Shown: piece by piece, positions 32,899 through 45,129 of the stretch
Position numbering within the stretch: position 1 is the first letter of the stretch
Layout of the letters: each line of letters begins with the position of its first letter
From: Anaeramoeba ignava
Lineage: Eukaryota > Metamonada > Anaeramoebidae
Reading direction: 5' to 3'
Length of the DNA: 64,000 nucleotides
Assembly (NCBI GenBank): GCA_028826165.1
Contig: JAPDFW010000073.1
Span: forward strand, 62,001-126,000
The notes under the pieces: model-generated
The model's database searches: none
Seen by the model: the letters and a program-made list of their open reading frames with translations, nothing else
What the model was told of the DNA's origin: nothing
Translations under genes and position numbers: made by a program

Positions 32899-35413
32899 AT
32901 GTCAAATGATAAATGTAGAATTGTAATTGTTGGAAGTGGTTCAGGTTAGTTAATTATTTATAAAATCAATTTAAAACAAAACAAAAACAAAAACAAAAAC
33001 AAAAATTTTTTTTTAAATCAAAAAACAATTTTCGAACAATTTCCTTTTTTTTTTTAAATTGATTTTATTTTAAGTTGGTAAATCTTGTACTGCTATAAGA
33101 TATTTACAAGGAAAATTTGTTGAAGAATATGATCCAACAATTGGTATTAAAATCAATATCAATATCAAAATCAAAATCAAAATCAATATCAAAATCAAAA
33201 TCAAAATCAAAATCAATATAAATATCAAAATCAATATAAATATCAAATATCAAAATAAATATAAATATAAATATCAATATCAATATCAATATCAAAATCA
33301 AAATCAATATAAATATAAATATAAATATCAATATCAATATCAAAATCAAAATCAAAAATCAAAATCAAAATAAATATCAATATCAATATAAATAAATATC
33401 AATATAAATATAAATATCAAAATATAAATATAAATAAATATAAATATCAATATAAATATAAATATCAATATAAATATCAAATATAAATAAATATCAATAT
33501 AAATATCAATATAAAATATCAAAATATAATATATAAATATAAATATAAATATAAATAAAATATCAATATCAATATAAATATCAAATATAAAATATCAATA
33601 TAAAATATAAATATCAATATCAATATAAAATATCAATATCAATATAAATATTAATATCAATATAAATATAAATATAAATATAAAATAAATATAAATATAA
33701 AATATAAATATCAAAATAAAAATCAAAATCAAAATCAATATAAATATAAATATCAATATAAATATCAAATAAATATAAAATAAATATAAAATAAATATAA
33801 ATATAAATATAAATATAAATATAAATATAAATATAAATATAAATATAAATATAAATATCAATATCATAAATATAAATATAAATATAAATATCAATTATCA
33901 ATATAAATATAAATATAAATATAAATATCAATATAAATATCAATATCAATATCAATATCAATATAAATATAAATATCAATATAAATATCAATATAAATAT
34001 AAATATAAATATAAATATAAATATAAATATCAATATAAATATAAATATCAATATAAATATAAATATAAATATCAATATCAATATCAATATCAATATAAAT
34101 ATCAAAATAAATATCAATATCAATATAAATATCAATATCAAAATCAAAATAAATATCAATATCAAAATAAATATAAATATAAATATAAATATTCATTTGA
34201 AAATAAAGAGGAAAGTTATAGAAAAATGGTTATTATTGATCAAACACCAACGATGCTAGAAATATTAGATACAGCAGGACAAGAAGAATATAGAACTGTT
34301 AGAGATAAAGTATGAAATCCAAATCCAAATCCAAATCAAAATTAAAATTAAAATTAAAATGAAAATCAATATGAAAATGAAAATGAAAATGAAAATCAAA
34401 ATCAATATAAATATCAAAATAAATATCAAAATCAAAATTAAATCCAAATCCAAATCAAAATTAATATAAAAATCAAAATCAATATCAAAATGAAAATCAA
34501 AATCAATATAAATATCAAAATAAATATCAAAATGAAAATCAAAATCAAAATTAAAATCAAAATCAAAATGAAAATCAAAATTAAAATCAATATCAAAATC
34601 AAAATCAAAATAAATATCAAAATCAAAATGAAAATCAAAATGAAAATCAAAATGAAAACAAAATCAATATCAAAATAAAAATGAAAATGAAAATCAAAAT
34701 CAAAATCAAAATTAAAATCAAAATTAATATAAATTTGAAAAAATTGATTTAATTTTTGATTTTTATTGAAAAAAATTTTTAGTATCTTAAGGTTGGAGAT
34801 GGTTTTTTAATTCTTTATAGTATTGCTTCAATGGAAAGTTTTCTTGAAATATCTCAAATTCATCAATCAATTAGAGCAATGAAAAATTCATCAGATTTTC
34901 CAACAGTAACTTGTGGGAATAAATCAGGTAAATTCAATCAAATAAAATTCAAAAAATTCAATCAAAAAAATTAAAAAAATTTAATCAATTAAAATTAAAA
35001 AAAATTTAATCAAAAAAATTAAAAAAATTTAATCAATTAAAATTAAAAAAATTCAATTAAAATTTAAAATAATTTAATCAATTAAAATTTAAAATAAAGA
35101 TCTCCATAATTTAAGACAAGTTCCTAAAAAAGAAGGACAGAAAATTGCTCAAAAATTTGATTCTTCTTTTTTTGAAATGTAATTTTTAATTTTTTAAATT
35201 TTAATTTTTCTTATTAAAAAAATAAATATAAAAATAAATATAAAAAGATCTGCAAAAACTGGTGATAATGTTAATGAAGCTTTTGAAGATTTAATTAGAA
35301 AAGTTCGTAAATTTAAAGATACTTATTTTGCTAAAATTGAAGAAACAAAAGAACAAACAAATGTAGAAATTCCTAAAAAGAAAAAAAAGAAAAAACTTTG
35401 TTTTATTCTTTGA
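32899..35413 (+). CDS. Ras-family small GTPase with CAAX box
   Basis: Six exons (32899-32944, 33075-33143, 34209-34309, 34783-34927, 35100-35178, 35248-35413) splice exactly to 201 residues. All nucleotide-binding motifs are present: G1 VGSGSVGKS (joined across intron 1), G2 effector EEYDPTI, G3 DTAGQEEY with the catalytic Gln, G4 NKSD (joined across intron 4) and G5 EISAKTG (joined across intron 5). The Gly equivalent to Ras Gly12 is retained. The C-terminus is a seven-Lys polybasic stretch and CFIL, so prenylation (the final Leu favours geranylgeranyl) and plasma-membrane targeting are expected. It resembles Ras/Rap rather than Rab or Rho. Introns 2 and 3 hold ATAAAT/ATCAAT repeats. It converges with UTP21, with a 116-base gap. 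Confidence 0.95.
33144..34208 (+). repeat. repeat-filled intron 2 of the Ras gene
   Basis: 1.07 kb of ATAAAT, ATCAAT and ATCAAA hexamers between GT at 33144 and AAAG at 34208. Minus-strand open frames of Ile-Tyr/Ile-Phe are artefacts of this array. Confidence 0.9.
34310..34782 (+). repeat. repeat-filled intron 3 of the Ras gene
   Basis: Hexamer array of AAAATC, AAAATG and AATATC units between GT at 34310 and TTTTTAG at 34782. Confidence 0.9.
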
Positions 35414-35529
35414 ATTATTGAGTAAAAAAGTCAAAATTAAAAAATAAAAAATAAAAATAAGAATAAGAAAGAAAAACAAAAGTTTTATTTGCTTTATTTT
35501 TATTCTATTAATCTAAATTTAAAAAGAAA

Positions 35530-38500
35530 TCATTTTAATCCAGAAAAAAAAGAAATTAAACAAAAATTTTGTTGAACTAATGATAATAATGATTCTAATT
35601 TTTCTTTTTGAATTGATTGAATTTGTTTTGCAAGTTTTGCCAGTTCAGGTTCTTGAATAATTAAATTACCATAAATTTTCAAAAACAAATCAAGATAAGC
35701 TTGAAGTAATTCGAAATTACGATTTGTTTGTAATTCTGAGAGAATAAATCTCATAAAAAGTTTCAATTCTTGATAATCATCAAATAAATTAAAAGATCTC
35801 AATTCAAGATCAACTGCTGAAGGTGATCTTTTCTGAAGATATTCAATTGCAGGAAGATAATCATAACTCACAAGATTTTTCATTTTGGAACTCAATTCAC
35901 AATCTTCCAAAATTTGGATAACTTGTGTTTTTTGTTGATTTTGGTTCAATCCAACAATAATTTTTGATGTGAATTTAAGTGGTTTTTTAGAATCTTGTTT
36001 GTTTTTTTCATCTTCTTCATTTTTCTGGAAAGGATCAACAAAAACAGGCTGAAAACCAGGTTCTGTTTTGAGGAAAAAAGGAACTGTTTCTGGTTTTTTG
36101 GGTGGTTCGATTGGTTTGTTTCTTTCCTTAATAATATCGATTTTTGACAAGTTTTTCCAGTGTGTAGAAGGTGTTAAAGATAAAGTGATTAATTCTTGTG
36201 AAATTTGATTATCAGGAAAATCAACTTGATTTAGATTTAAGTTCTGAGTGTTATTTAAGATGCTATTGGAAGGAATATTGCTATCCAAAAGAGTATCATC
36301 TGAATCATCCAAATCATTATTTTTTGGATTTTGAAAATCAATAAGTTTTGGTAATCCAAGTTTAATTGGTTTTTCAGGAATTTGATGAAGTAAAACCGAA
36401 GAGAAATGATTTTTATTTGCCCAGAGATATATTCCAAGACTATCTGCATGAGTTGTAGCCAAAAAATCACCTGAAGGTGAGAAATCAAGGGAAGTAATGG
36501 GTTTATCGACATAGAACCAGTCGATCAATTTACTTGATGGCAAATCAAAAATTCGGACTATTGTGTCCGCAGTTGTGCTAATAAGCCAATGGCAATCATG
36601 ACTAAATGTGAAATCAGTTATAAAATGTGAATGCTCAGAAAATCTACGAGCGAGCTTGAATGTGTCCAAATCATAGACACGAATCACGAAATCATTTGAA
36701 CTTATTGCAAATAATCCATTTCCATAATGAAATTTTAGTTTTGTTATTGGTGATTTGATATCGTATTCTTTGTGCAGTTTTCTTTCTGAAAAATCCCAAA
36801 TTTTAAGTTTTCCATCGAGACTTGTTGTGATTATAAAGTGATTTACACTATCAAAACATATTCCTGTGATTTCTTTTTGATGTGCATTATTTTCATTTCC
36901 TAAATTGCCTCTTAATAATCCTGATTGTAAATTAAACAGTTGAATTACACCCATTTCGTCTCCTATTGCTGCGAAGTTTCCGCATTTGCTAACAGCAACA
37001 GACTTTATTTAATATATTTAATATATTTAATATTTTTAATTTGAATATTTTTAATTTTAATATTTTTAATTTTATTTTTAATTTTATTTTTAATTTGAAT
37101 ATTTGTACTTTAACTGGATATGAACTTTTTAGTTTTCGATTTTTAACAAGAACTTTATTATCCGTTCTCCAAATATGAACAAATTTATCTTTTTCTTGAC
37201 AAGTAATTAAATTATCCCAATGCTTTTCTTTCAATTCAGCTGGAAAATAACAAAGAATATCAAAAATATATTGATATTAATAAAAATATTTTGATATTAA
37301 TAAAAATATTTTAAATTGAATAAAAAAATATTCACAGAAATCAAAATCAACAATTGGTGGTAACTTCAATAATTCTTCTTGAATTTGTAATTTCTTTGCT
37401 CTAATTTTAATATTCTTTTGAGAAAACTCAACATTTTGATGATCTTGATGAGTAGAAAAAAATCTAAAAGAAGAATCCAAACCAGCAGATAAAATATGTT
37501 TTGAACCTTGAAAAAACTTGATTTTATGCGGAGGAAAATAATGGCCTTCTCTACTCCGTAAAAGTCTTGGGGAATAATCCTGTTGATCAAATATCCAAAT
37601 TTTGAGAGAATTATCTTCACCAGAAGAAACCAAAATGGGTTCTCTTGGAAGAAAGAAAATTTTGGAAATTTTTCCCGAATGACAATCCTTAATAATATTT
37701 AATAACTTTTTCTTTTCAAGATCCCAAACAACAAATTTCCCATCTGGCGTTGTTGAAACCAGCATGGGAATCCCATCTGATCTGAAGGCTAACGATGACA
37801 CTTCACCTTCATCTTGAAGAAATTCTGCAATTAAAATATCGTATTTAATATTAATAATTTTTATTCTTCCATTTGCCAGTCCAACTCCAATAACATCAAC
37901 AACTGGCGATTGTGAAATGCATTTTATTTCCGAATTCCATCCTGGGAATTCGTATAATTTGATTTTTGTGTTGATATTCCATAATTCTATTTTTCCTTCT
38001 TTACTTCCTACTAATATTTTGTTTAAATATGTTTCTGGATGTTGAATTGTTGTGATTGTTAATTTTTCTATTTGTATTTCTGATTTAAGGCTTGTTTCTT
38101 TAGAAATTTTGTTTGAATTTGTGTCAATTTCCCATAATTGAATTTTTCCTTTTTCTGTTGCTGATAAAAGTAGTTTTCCAAATGTTTCTAAAAGGATAAT
38201 TTTTGCGCCTAAGTTTTCCAAAGCCCCAATCTTTATTTAATTTTGAAATAAATTTTTAAATAAATTTTGAAATAAATTTAAATAAATTTTCAAATAAATT
38301 ATTAAATAAATTTTTAAATAAATTTTAAAATAAATTTTTAAATAAATTTTAAAATAAATTTTAAATAAATTTTAAAATAAATTTTTAAATAAATTTTCAA
38401 ATAAATTTTAAAATAAATTATTAAATAAATTTCAAATAAATTATTAAATAAATTTTTAAATAAATTTTGAAATAAATTATTAAATAAATTATTAAATAAA

Positions 38501-41500
38501 TTTCAAATAAATTATGAAATAAATTTTTAAATAAATTATTAAATAAATTTTGAAATAAATTATTAAATAAATTATTAAATAAATTTGAAATAAATTTTGA
38601 AATAAATTTTAAAATAAATTATTAAATAAATTCTAAATAAATTTCTAAATAAATTTTGAATAAATTTTCAAATAAATTATTAAATAAATTTCTAAATAAA
38701 TTTTCAAATAAATTCTAAATAAATTTTTAAATAAATTTTTAAATAAATTTTGAAATAAATTATTAAATAAATTTTTAAATAAATTTGAAATAAATTTCTA
38801 AATAAATTTTGAAATAAATTACTATCATGTTCCTCGATAAGAGATTTAACGGAAAATTCTTTTTTTTAAACATTTATTTCAACATAAATTTCAATTCTAT
38901 TTGCAAAAATATCGAATACTTGAGAATAGAATATTTCTTTTTCTTACCTAAGTTTAAATCATCATTATTTATTTTTTTAATTTGGCAAATTTTCCAAAAT
39001 TTTTAACCAAAAAATTTGTTCCTCGATATGAGACTTTTAAATAAATTCTTATTGGAGATCAACAAAAAAAGAATTTTTCGTCGATCCCGTTTTTTCAAGT
39101 TTTGTTTTTTTTTCCACAAAAACAATTAATCATATCATAATTGGATCTTTTGGTTCTTTCCCAAATCCTAAATGAAAACAGAATATCGGATAAAAATTTT
39201 TTTTAATTTTTTTGCTTTTTTTAATAAAATTTTTCTTTTATTTAAATACCAAGAAAAAAATGATTTTCAAATTTATTCAAATCTCAAACTCTTTATTTCC
39301 TAATCTTAATTAATTTTGGAGAGAAATCACTTTTTTGTTTTATTCTTAACAAATTCCATATTTTTTCTGGAATTTTGATTATTTCATTTAATTCCATTTA
39401 ATTTCATTTAATTTCATTTAATTTCATTTAATTCCATTTAATTTCATTTAATTCCATTTAATTTCATTTAATTTCATTTAATTTCATTTAATTTCATTTA
39501 ATTTCATTTAATTTCATTTAATTTCATTTAATTTCATTTAATTTCATTTAATTTCATTTAATTTCATTTAATTTCATTTAATTTCATTTAATTTCATTTA
39601 ATTTCATTTAATTTCATTTAATTTCATTTAATTTCATTTAATTTCATTTAATTTCATTTAATTTCATTTAATTTCATTTAATTTCATTTAATTTCATTTA
39701 ATTCATTTAATTTCATTTAATTTCATTTAATTTCATTTAATTTCATTTAATCTCATTTAATTTCATTTAATTTCATTTAATTTCATTTAATCTCATTTAA
39801 TTTCATTTAATTTCATTTAATTTCATTTAATTTCATTTAATTTCATTTAATTTCATTTAATTTCATTTAATTTCATTTAATTTCATTTAATTTCATTTAA
39901 TTTCATTTAATTTCATTTAATCTCATTTAATTTCATTTAATTTCATTTAATTCATTTAATTTCATTTAATTTCATTTAATTTCATTTAATTTCATTTAAT
40001 TTCATTTAATCTCATTTAATTTCATTTAATTTCATTTAATTTCATTTAATCTCATTTAATTTCATTTAATTTCATTTAATTTCATTTAATTTCATTTAAT
40101 TTCATTTAATTTCATTTAATTTCATTTAATTTCATTTAATCTCATTTAATTTCATTTAATCTCATTTAATCTCATTTAATTTCATTTAATTTCATTTAAT
40201 TTCATTTAATTTCATTTAATTTCATTTAATTTCATTTAATTTCATTTAATTTCATTTAATTTCATTTAATTTCATTTAATTTCATTTAATTTCATTTAAT
40301 TTCATTTAATCTCATTTAATTTCATTTAATTTCATTTAATCTCATTTAATCTCATTTAATCTCATTTAATCTCATTTAATCTCATTTAATTTCATTTAAT
40401 TTCATTTAATTTCATTTAATTTCATTTAATCTATTATCAATGAATTTTTTGATTTTGGATTTTTTTTTCATTCTTTGACTTTTAAAGAGAAAATGAACTG
40501 ATTTCCTTAAATCTCTTCTTTTTCCTTGAATTTTTTTGTTTCAAAATATTTTTCTCCTTTCCAAAATTTTTGGAAATTTAGAAAAAAAAAAAGGGGAAAG
40601 TCTCTTATCGAGGAAAAGGCGAAAAATCAAGGTTTAATCATCTTTTTACATTTATACGAAATATGGAATTGCAATAAATTTTTCTCTTTCTCCTTCAAAC
40701 TTACTTATATATTATTCTTCCTCATTTTAACATCACTTACGAAAGAAAAAAAGCCAAAATCTCTTATTGAGGAACAAAAAAAATTCTCTTCTAAAAAAGT
40801 GTCCCTCATAAAAACAAATAAAATGAAATAAAGAAGAATTAGTTGAAAGTAAAAAAATAAAAATAAAAATGAGATTTAAGATTATAAATATGCAGTTTGT
40901 TTATTATTTTATTATTTATTGATTTCATCTGAATTTTTCAAAGTCTCATATTGAGGAAAATCTCTTATCGAGGAACATGATAGTATTAAATAAATTATTA
41001 AATAAATTTTGAAATAAATTATTAAATAAATTTTCAAATAAATTTTAAATAAATTTTTAAATAAATTTTCAAATAAATTTTTAAATAAATTTTCAAATAA
41101 ATTTCTAAATAAATTTTAAAATAAATTTTGAAATAAATTATTAAATAAATTTCTAAATAAATTTTTAAATAAATTTTGAAATAAATTATTAAATAAATTT
41201 CTAAATAAATTTTCAAATAAATTCTAAATAAATTTTAAATAAATTTTGAATAAATTTTCAAATAAATTATTAAATAAATTTTTAAATTAATTTTCTAAAT
41301 AAATTATTAAATAAATTTTGAAATAAATTTTTAAATAAATTATTAAATAAATTTTTAAATAAATTTCAAATAAATTTTGAAATAAATTATTTGATAAATT
41401 TTTGAAATAAATTTTTAAATAAATTTTTAATTAAATTTCTAAATAAATTATTAAATAAATTTTGAAATAAATCTTGAAATAAATTTTTAAATAAATTTTG

Positions 41501-42263
41501 AAATAAATTTTTAAATAAATTATTAAATAAATTTTTAAATAAATTTTGAAATAAATTTTCAAATAAATTATGAAATAAATTATTAAATAAATTATTAAAT
41601 AAATTTTAAATAAATTATTAAATAAATTTTGAAATAAATTATTAAATAAATTATTTGATAAATTTTGAAATAAATTTTGAAATAAATTATTAAATAAATT
41701 TTGAAATAAATTTTTAAATAAATTTCTAAATAAATTTTGAAATAAATTATTAAATAAATTTTGAAATAAATCTTGAAATAATTTTCTAAATAAATTTTGA
41801 AATAAATTTTAAAATAAATTTTAAATAAATTTTCAATTAAATTTTGAAATAAATTTTTAAATAAATTTTGAAATAAATTATTAAATAAATTTCAAATAAA
41901 TTATTAAATTACTTTTTTCCCTCTTTGCCAAATAATTATGCTTTCTCCACATGTTGTATAAACAATTTGTTTATATGATGCAATTGATTTTATTTTTAAA
42001 GGTTGTTGTTCACTAACAATTTTAAGTCTTAATTTTGATCCCTTTTATTTTTTAAAAAATTAATTTGAATTTAAATTTTAATTTTAATTTTAATTTAAAT
42101 TTTAATAATAAAAAAATTTTTTTTTTACAGAAAATATTTGAAAAGAATTTCCAATTGAAGTTGTTAAATAATATTCTTTTCCAGAAATTCTAATATGAAA
42201 AGGAGTTGAATCAGTAATTAAACCAAGAGCTCTATAAGGATAAAATAATTGACTTGATTCCAT
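35530..42263 (-). CDS. UTP21: UTP21/WDR36, small-subunit processome WD40 protein
   Basis: Five minus-strand exons (42263-42129, 42041-41913, 38230-37336, 37239-37109, 37002-35530) splice in frame to 920 residues, the length expected for this family. The N-terminus LFYPYRALGLITDSTPFHIR and blade IIIWQRGKK match UTP21. Two WD40 propellers follow, with the diagnostic HSGKISKIFFLPREPILVSS, SLKIWIFD, SREGHYFPPHKIKF and EKHWDNLITC blocks. The last roughly 250 residues form the UTP21-specific helical domain. It acts in the nucleolus in the U3 snoRNP-containing 90S particle for 18S rRNA processing. Exon 2 and exon 3 are separated by a 3.68 kb intron that holds two repeat arrays and a transposon-like element. 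It shares a 135-base divergent promoter with POLA2. Confidence 0.96.
38231..38821 (-). repeat. AAATAAATT array, left part of UTP21 intron 2
   Basis: Units of AAATAAATTATT, AAATAAATTTTT and similar, broken at 38822 by the terminal-inverted-repeat element and continued at 40984. Confidence 0.9.
38822..38847 (+). repeat. left terminal inverted repeat
   Basis: 26 bases, starting CTATCATG and ending GAGATTT, preceded by TA. Confidence 0.93.
39380..40432. repeat. ATTTCATTTA decamer array inside the element
   Basis: About one hundred tandem 10-bp units. Variants are ATTCCATTTA near the left end and ATCTCATTTA increasingly toward the right. Two 9-bp units (near 39702 and 39951) shift the register. 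Confidence 0.95.
40958..40983 (-). repeat. right terminal inverted repeat
   Basis: Exact reverse complement of 38822-38847, followed by TA. Confidence 0.93.
40984..41912 (-). repeat. AAATAAATT array, right part of UTP21 intron 2
   Basis: Same family as 38231-38821. It reaches the intron donor (minus-strand GTAATTTAAT at 41912). Confidence 0.9.
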
Positions 42264-42398
42264 TTTTAATAGAAAAAAAAAATGAAAAAAATGAAAAATT
42301 AAAAATGAAAAAAAATTTTTTGAATTAAAAAAAAATCGTTAATAATTTTTTTTTCATTTTTTTTCTTTCATTTTCTTTTTTAATTCAAAAATTTAAAA
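42264..42398. promoter_or_regulatory. divergent promoter between UTP21 and POLA2
   Basis: 135 bases between opposite start codons. On the minus strand, TCATTTTT motifs lie 20-45 bases before the UTP21 ATG. On the plus strand, TTTCATTTTTTTTC and TTCATTTTC motifs lie 29-60 bases before the POLA2 ATG. Shared regulation of a ribosome-biogenesis and a replication gene is possible but inferred. Confidence 0.5.
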
Positions 42399-44985
42399 AT
42401 GGATTCTAATTCTGTTTTACTTTCTTATGGAGAAAATATTCAAATTCCTGAAAATAAATCAAAAATTAATTTAAAAATTAATTTAATTCATCCTAAAAAT
42501 TTTCATCATTCAATAAATTTTCAAGATATTTATCAAAAGAAATCAGAAAGTACAAATTAAATTTAAATCAAATTAAATTCAATTCAAAATTAAATTCAAA
42601 ATTAAATTCAAATTCAAATCAAATTCAAATTAAATTTAAAATTAAATTCAAATTTAAATTAAATTCAAACTAAATTAAATTAAAATCAATTTAAATTCAA
42701 AATTAAATTCAAAATTAAATTCAAATTAAAATTCAATTAAATTAAATTAAACTAAATTCAAATCAAATTCAAATCAAATTAAAATTAAATTCAAATTAAA
42801 TTCAAATTAAAATCAAATTAAATTCAAAATTAAATTAAATTAAAATCAAACTAAATTAAATTAAATTAAAATTCAATTCAATTCAAAATTAAATTCAAAT
42901 TCAATTCAATTCAAATTAAAATTAAATTCAAATTAAAATCAAATTAAAATTAAAATCAAATTAAATTTCAAATCAAATTCAAAATCAAATAAAATAAAAT
43001 CAAATTAAAATCAAATTAAATTCAAAATTAAATTAAAATCAAATTAAATTAAATTCAAAATTAAATTCAATTTTAAATTCAAATCAAATTAAATTCAATT
43101 TTAAATTCAAATCAAATTAAATTCAATTTTAAATTCAAATCAAATTAAATTCAATTTTAAATTAAATTAAAATTAAAATTAAAATTAAAATTAAAATTAA
43201 AATTAAATTAAATTAAAATTAAAATTAAATTCAAATTCAAATTAAATTAAATTCAATTTTAAATTCAAATCAAATTAAATTCAATTTTAAATTCAAATCA
43301 AATTAAATTCAATTTTAAATTAAATTAAAATTAAAATTAAAATTAAAATTAAAATTAAATTAAATTAAAATTAAAATTAAAATCAAATCAAATTCAAATC
43401 AAATTCAAAATCAAATTCAAATTCAATTCAATTCAAATTCAAATCAAATTCAATTTCAAATTAAATTAAAATTAAATCAATTTCAAAATTTAATTAGAAT
43501 TAATTGATAAAGGAGATGAACTTTCATTAATGATGAAACAAAAACTTGGTTTAAATGAAACTACAAATGAATTAACTATGATTGTAAATTAAATTATTTC
43601 CAAAATTATTTCAAATTAAAATTGTTTTTTAAATTAAATTATTTTTTAAATTAAAATTGTTTTTTAAATTAAATTATTTTTTAAATTAAAATTGTTTCAA
43701 TTTAAAATTATTTTTAAAATAAAAGACTCAAGTCATAAAATTCGGAAGAATTTGTTTCGATCAATCATCCCAAATTAAATCTCAAACTCCTTTTTTAGAA
43801 CCATTTCACTCAACAAAAAGTTCTCGAATAAGTTTAAACATTTCAGAATTACAAAATTATTCACTTTTTCCAGGACAAACTGTTTGTGTTCAAGGAACTC
43901 AAAACGAAACAGAAATTATAGCAAAAGAAATCATAACAGGAATTTTTCCTGAAAAAAATAATCAAATGAATCCAAAAGAAATAAATAATTGTTCACTTAA
44001 AATATTTAGTGTTCATGGACCTTATTCATTTTCAAACAACTTGGAATTTTCTTCACTGAAAAAATTGGAAAATTTGATCAAAGAAGATCAACCAAATGTT
44101 GTCATTTTAATGGGACCTTTTATTGATTCCAATAATAAAACAATCGATATTCAATCACAAAATTTCCATTTAATTTTTCAACAAAATTTTGGATCATTCA
44201 TTGCAAATATTGATGCTCATTGTAGATCAAAAGGAATCCAATTTCCTTACTTTATTTTTGTTCCTTCTCTTGATGATCTTGTTTCTCAAAATTGGTTTTT
44301 TCCTCAACCTCCGTTGAAATTTATCGATCTTTTTGAACAGAATTCAATGATGAATCATTTGGATTCTTTCATTTATTTTTTCCCTAATCCTTGCGTTTTA
44401 AATATTAATGGAATCACTATTGCTATTTCTCCAGAAGATATTTTATTTAATCTAAAAAGATATGAAGTTGTGAAAAAAAATCAAAATGAAGATTCAATGG
44501 GAAGATTAGTTCATTATTTATTAAATCAACAAAGGTAATTCAAAATTGAAAAATAAATTTTTTAATCATAATTCATTTTTGACACTTTTTTTTTTTGATT
44601 TGATTTTAGTTTTTTTCCTTTATTTCCTATTCCAGATAATTTACCAATTGATATATCAAATTATTCTTTATTTTCTCTTCCAATTTTACCTGATATTTTT
44701 CTTTTTGGTTCTAAATTTATTTATTTTATTAAAGTAAAAAAAAAAGCAAAAAAAAAAGTGGAATTTATTGATAAAAAAAATTTTTTCTTTCTTTCTTTCT
44801 TCTTTTTACTTTTTTGATTATTTTAGGAAATTGGAAATGTTTTAGCAATTAATCATGGACATTTAACTTTAGGAGAATCATTTGGAAATTTTGCAAAAAT
44901 TCAAATTTCACCAAATTTTAATTTAATAAAAAAAGAAGATGAACCAATTTTTAAAAGAATTAAAGTTGAAATTTATAAAATTTAA
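42399..44985 (+). CDS. POLA2: DNA polymerase alpha-primase B subunit
   Basis: Five exons (42399-42549, 43498-43583, 43726-44534, 44610-44733, 44827-44985) give 442 residues. The OB-fold region (VIKFGRICFDQSSQIKSQ, LNISELQNYSLFPGQTVCVQ) and the inactive phosphoesterase domain follow the family pattern: VHGPYSFSNNLEFSSL, then VVILMGPFIDSNN, then HCRSKGIQFPYFIFVPSLDD. The C-terminus reads GNVLAINHGHLTLGESFGNFA. POLA2 tethers primase and the catalytic subunit during initiation of DNA synthesis. At 442 residues it is clearly shorter than animal and yeast proteins; the separate N-terminal helical domain is absent and replaced by about 60 unrelated residues. Intron 1 (42550-43497) is a repeat. It diverges from UTP21. 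Confidence 0.95.
42550..43497 (+). repeat. repeat-filled intron 1 of POLA2
   Basis: AAATTCAAATT-type units with a higher-order repeat of about 32 bp (AATTCAATTTTAAATTCAAA) between 43060 and 43330. GT at 42550 and TTAG at 43497. Confidence 0.9.
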
Positions 44986-45087
44986 ATTTAAAATTTTAAT
45001 TAAAAAAAAAAACGAATAAATGAGTCAAAATGATAAGAAATTATTAATATTTACGTTTTTTTTTTTAATTAAATAAAAAAATTTTTT

Positions 45088-45129
45088 TCATTTTTTTCAT
45101 TTTTTTCCAATTTAAAAAAAAAAGAAGAA
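45088..45129 (+). promoter_or_regulatory. initiator-like motifs for HisRS
   Basis: Two TTTTTTTCATTTTTTT motifs, the nearer A at 45099, 31 bases before the start codon. Confidence 0.45.

Larger units (their letters stand above)
38822..40983. mobile_element. 2.16 kb terminal-inverted-repeat element with TA target duplication
   Basis: The ends are perfect 26-bp inverted repeats: 38822-38847 begins CTATCATGTTCCTCGATAAG, and 40958-40983 is its exact reverse complement. TA flanks both sides (38820-38821 and 40984-40985). Deleting the element plus one TA restores the surrounding AAATAAATTATTAAATAAAT array without a seam, so the empty site is visible. The CCTCGATA(A/T)GAGA core recurs inside: once more on the left (about 39019-39038) and three more times on the right (about 40598, 40757 and 40940). 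All copies are oriented with their nearest end. The middle is an ATTTCATTTA array. No transposase open frame was found, so it is probably non-autonomous. TA duplication suggests a Tc1/mariner-type (IS630-like) transposase elsewhere in the genome. Confidence 0.9.

Noticed and set aside
40526-40831. 101-residue open frame within the inverted-repeat element as a possible transposase
   Set aside because: No DDE or helix-turn-helix motif. Its repeated KSLIEE words are translations of the subterminal TCTTATCGAGGA motif.
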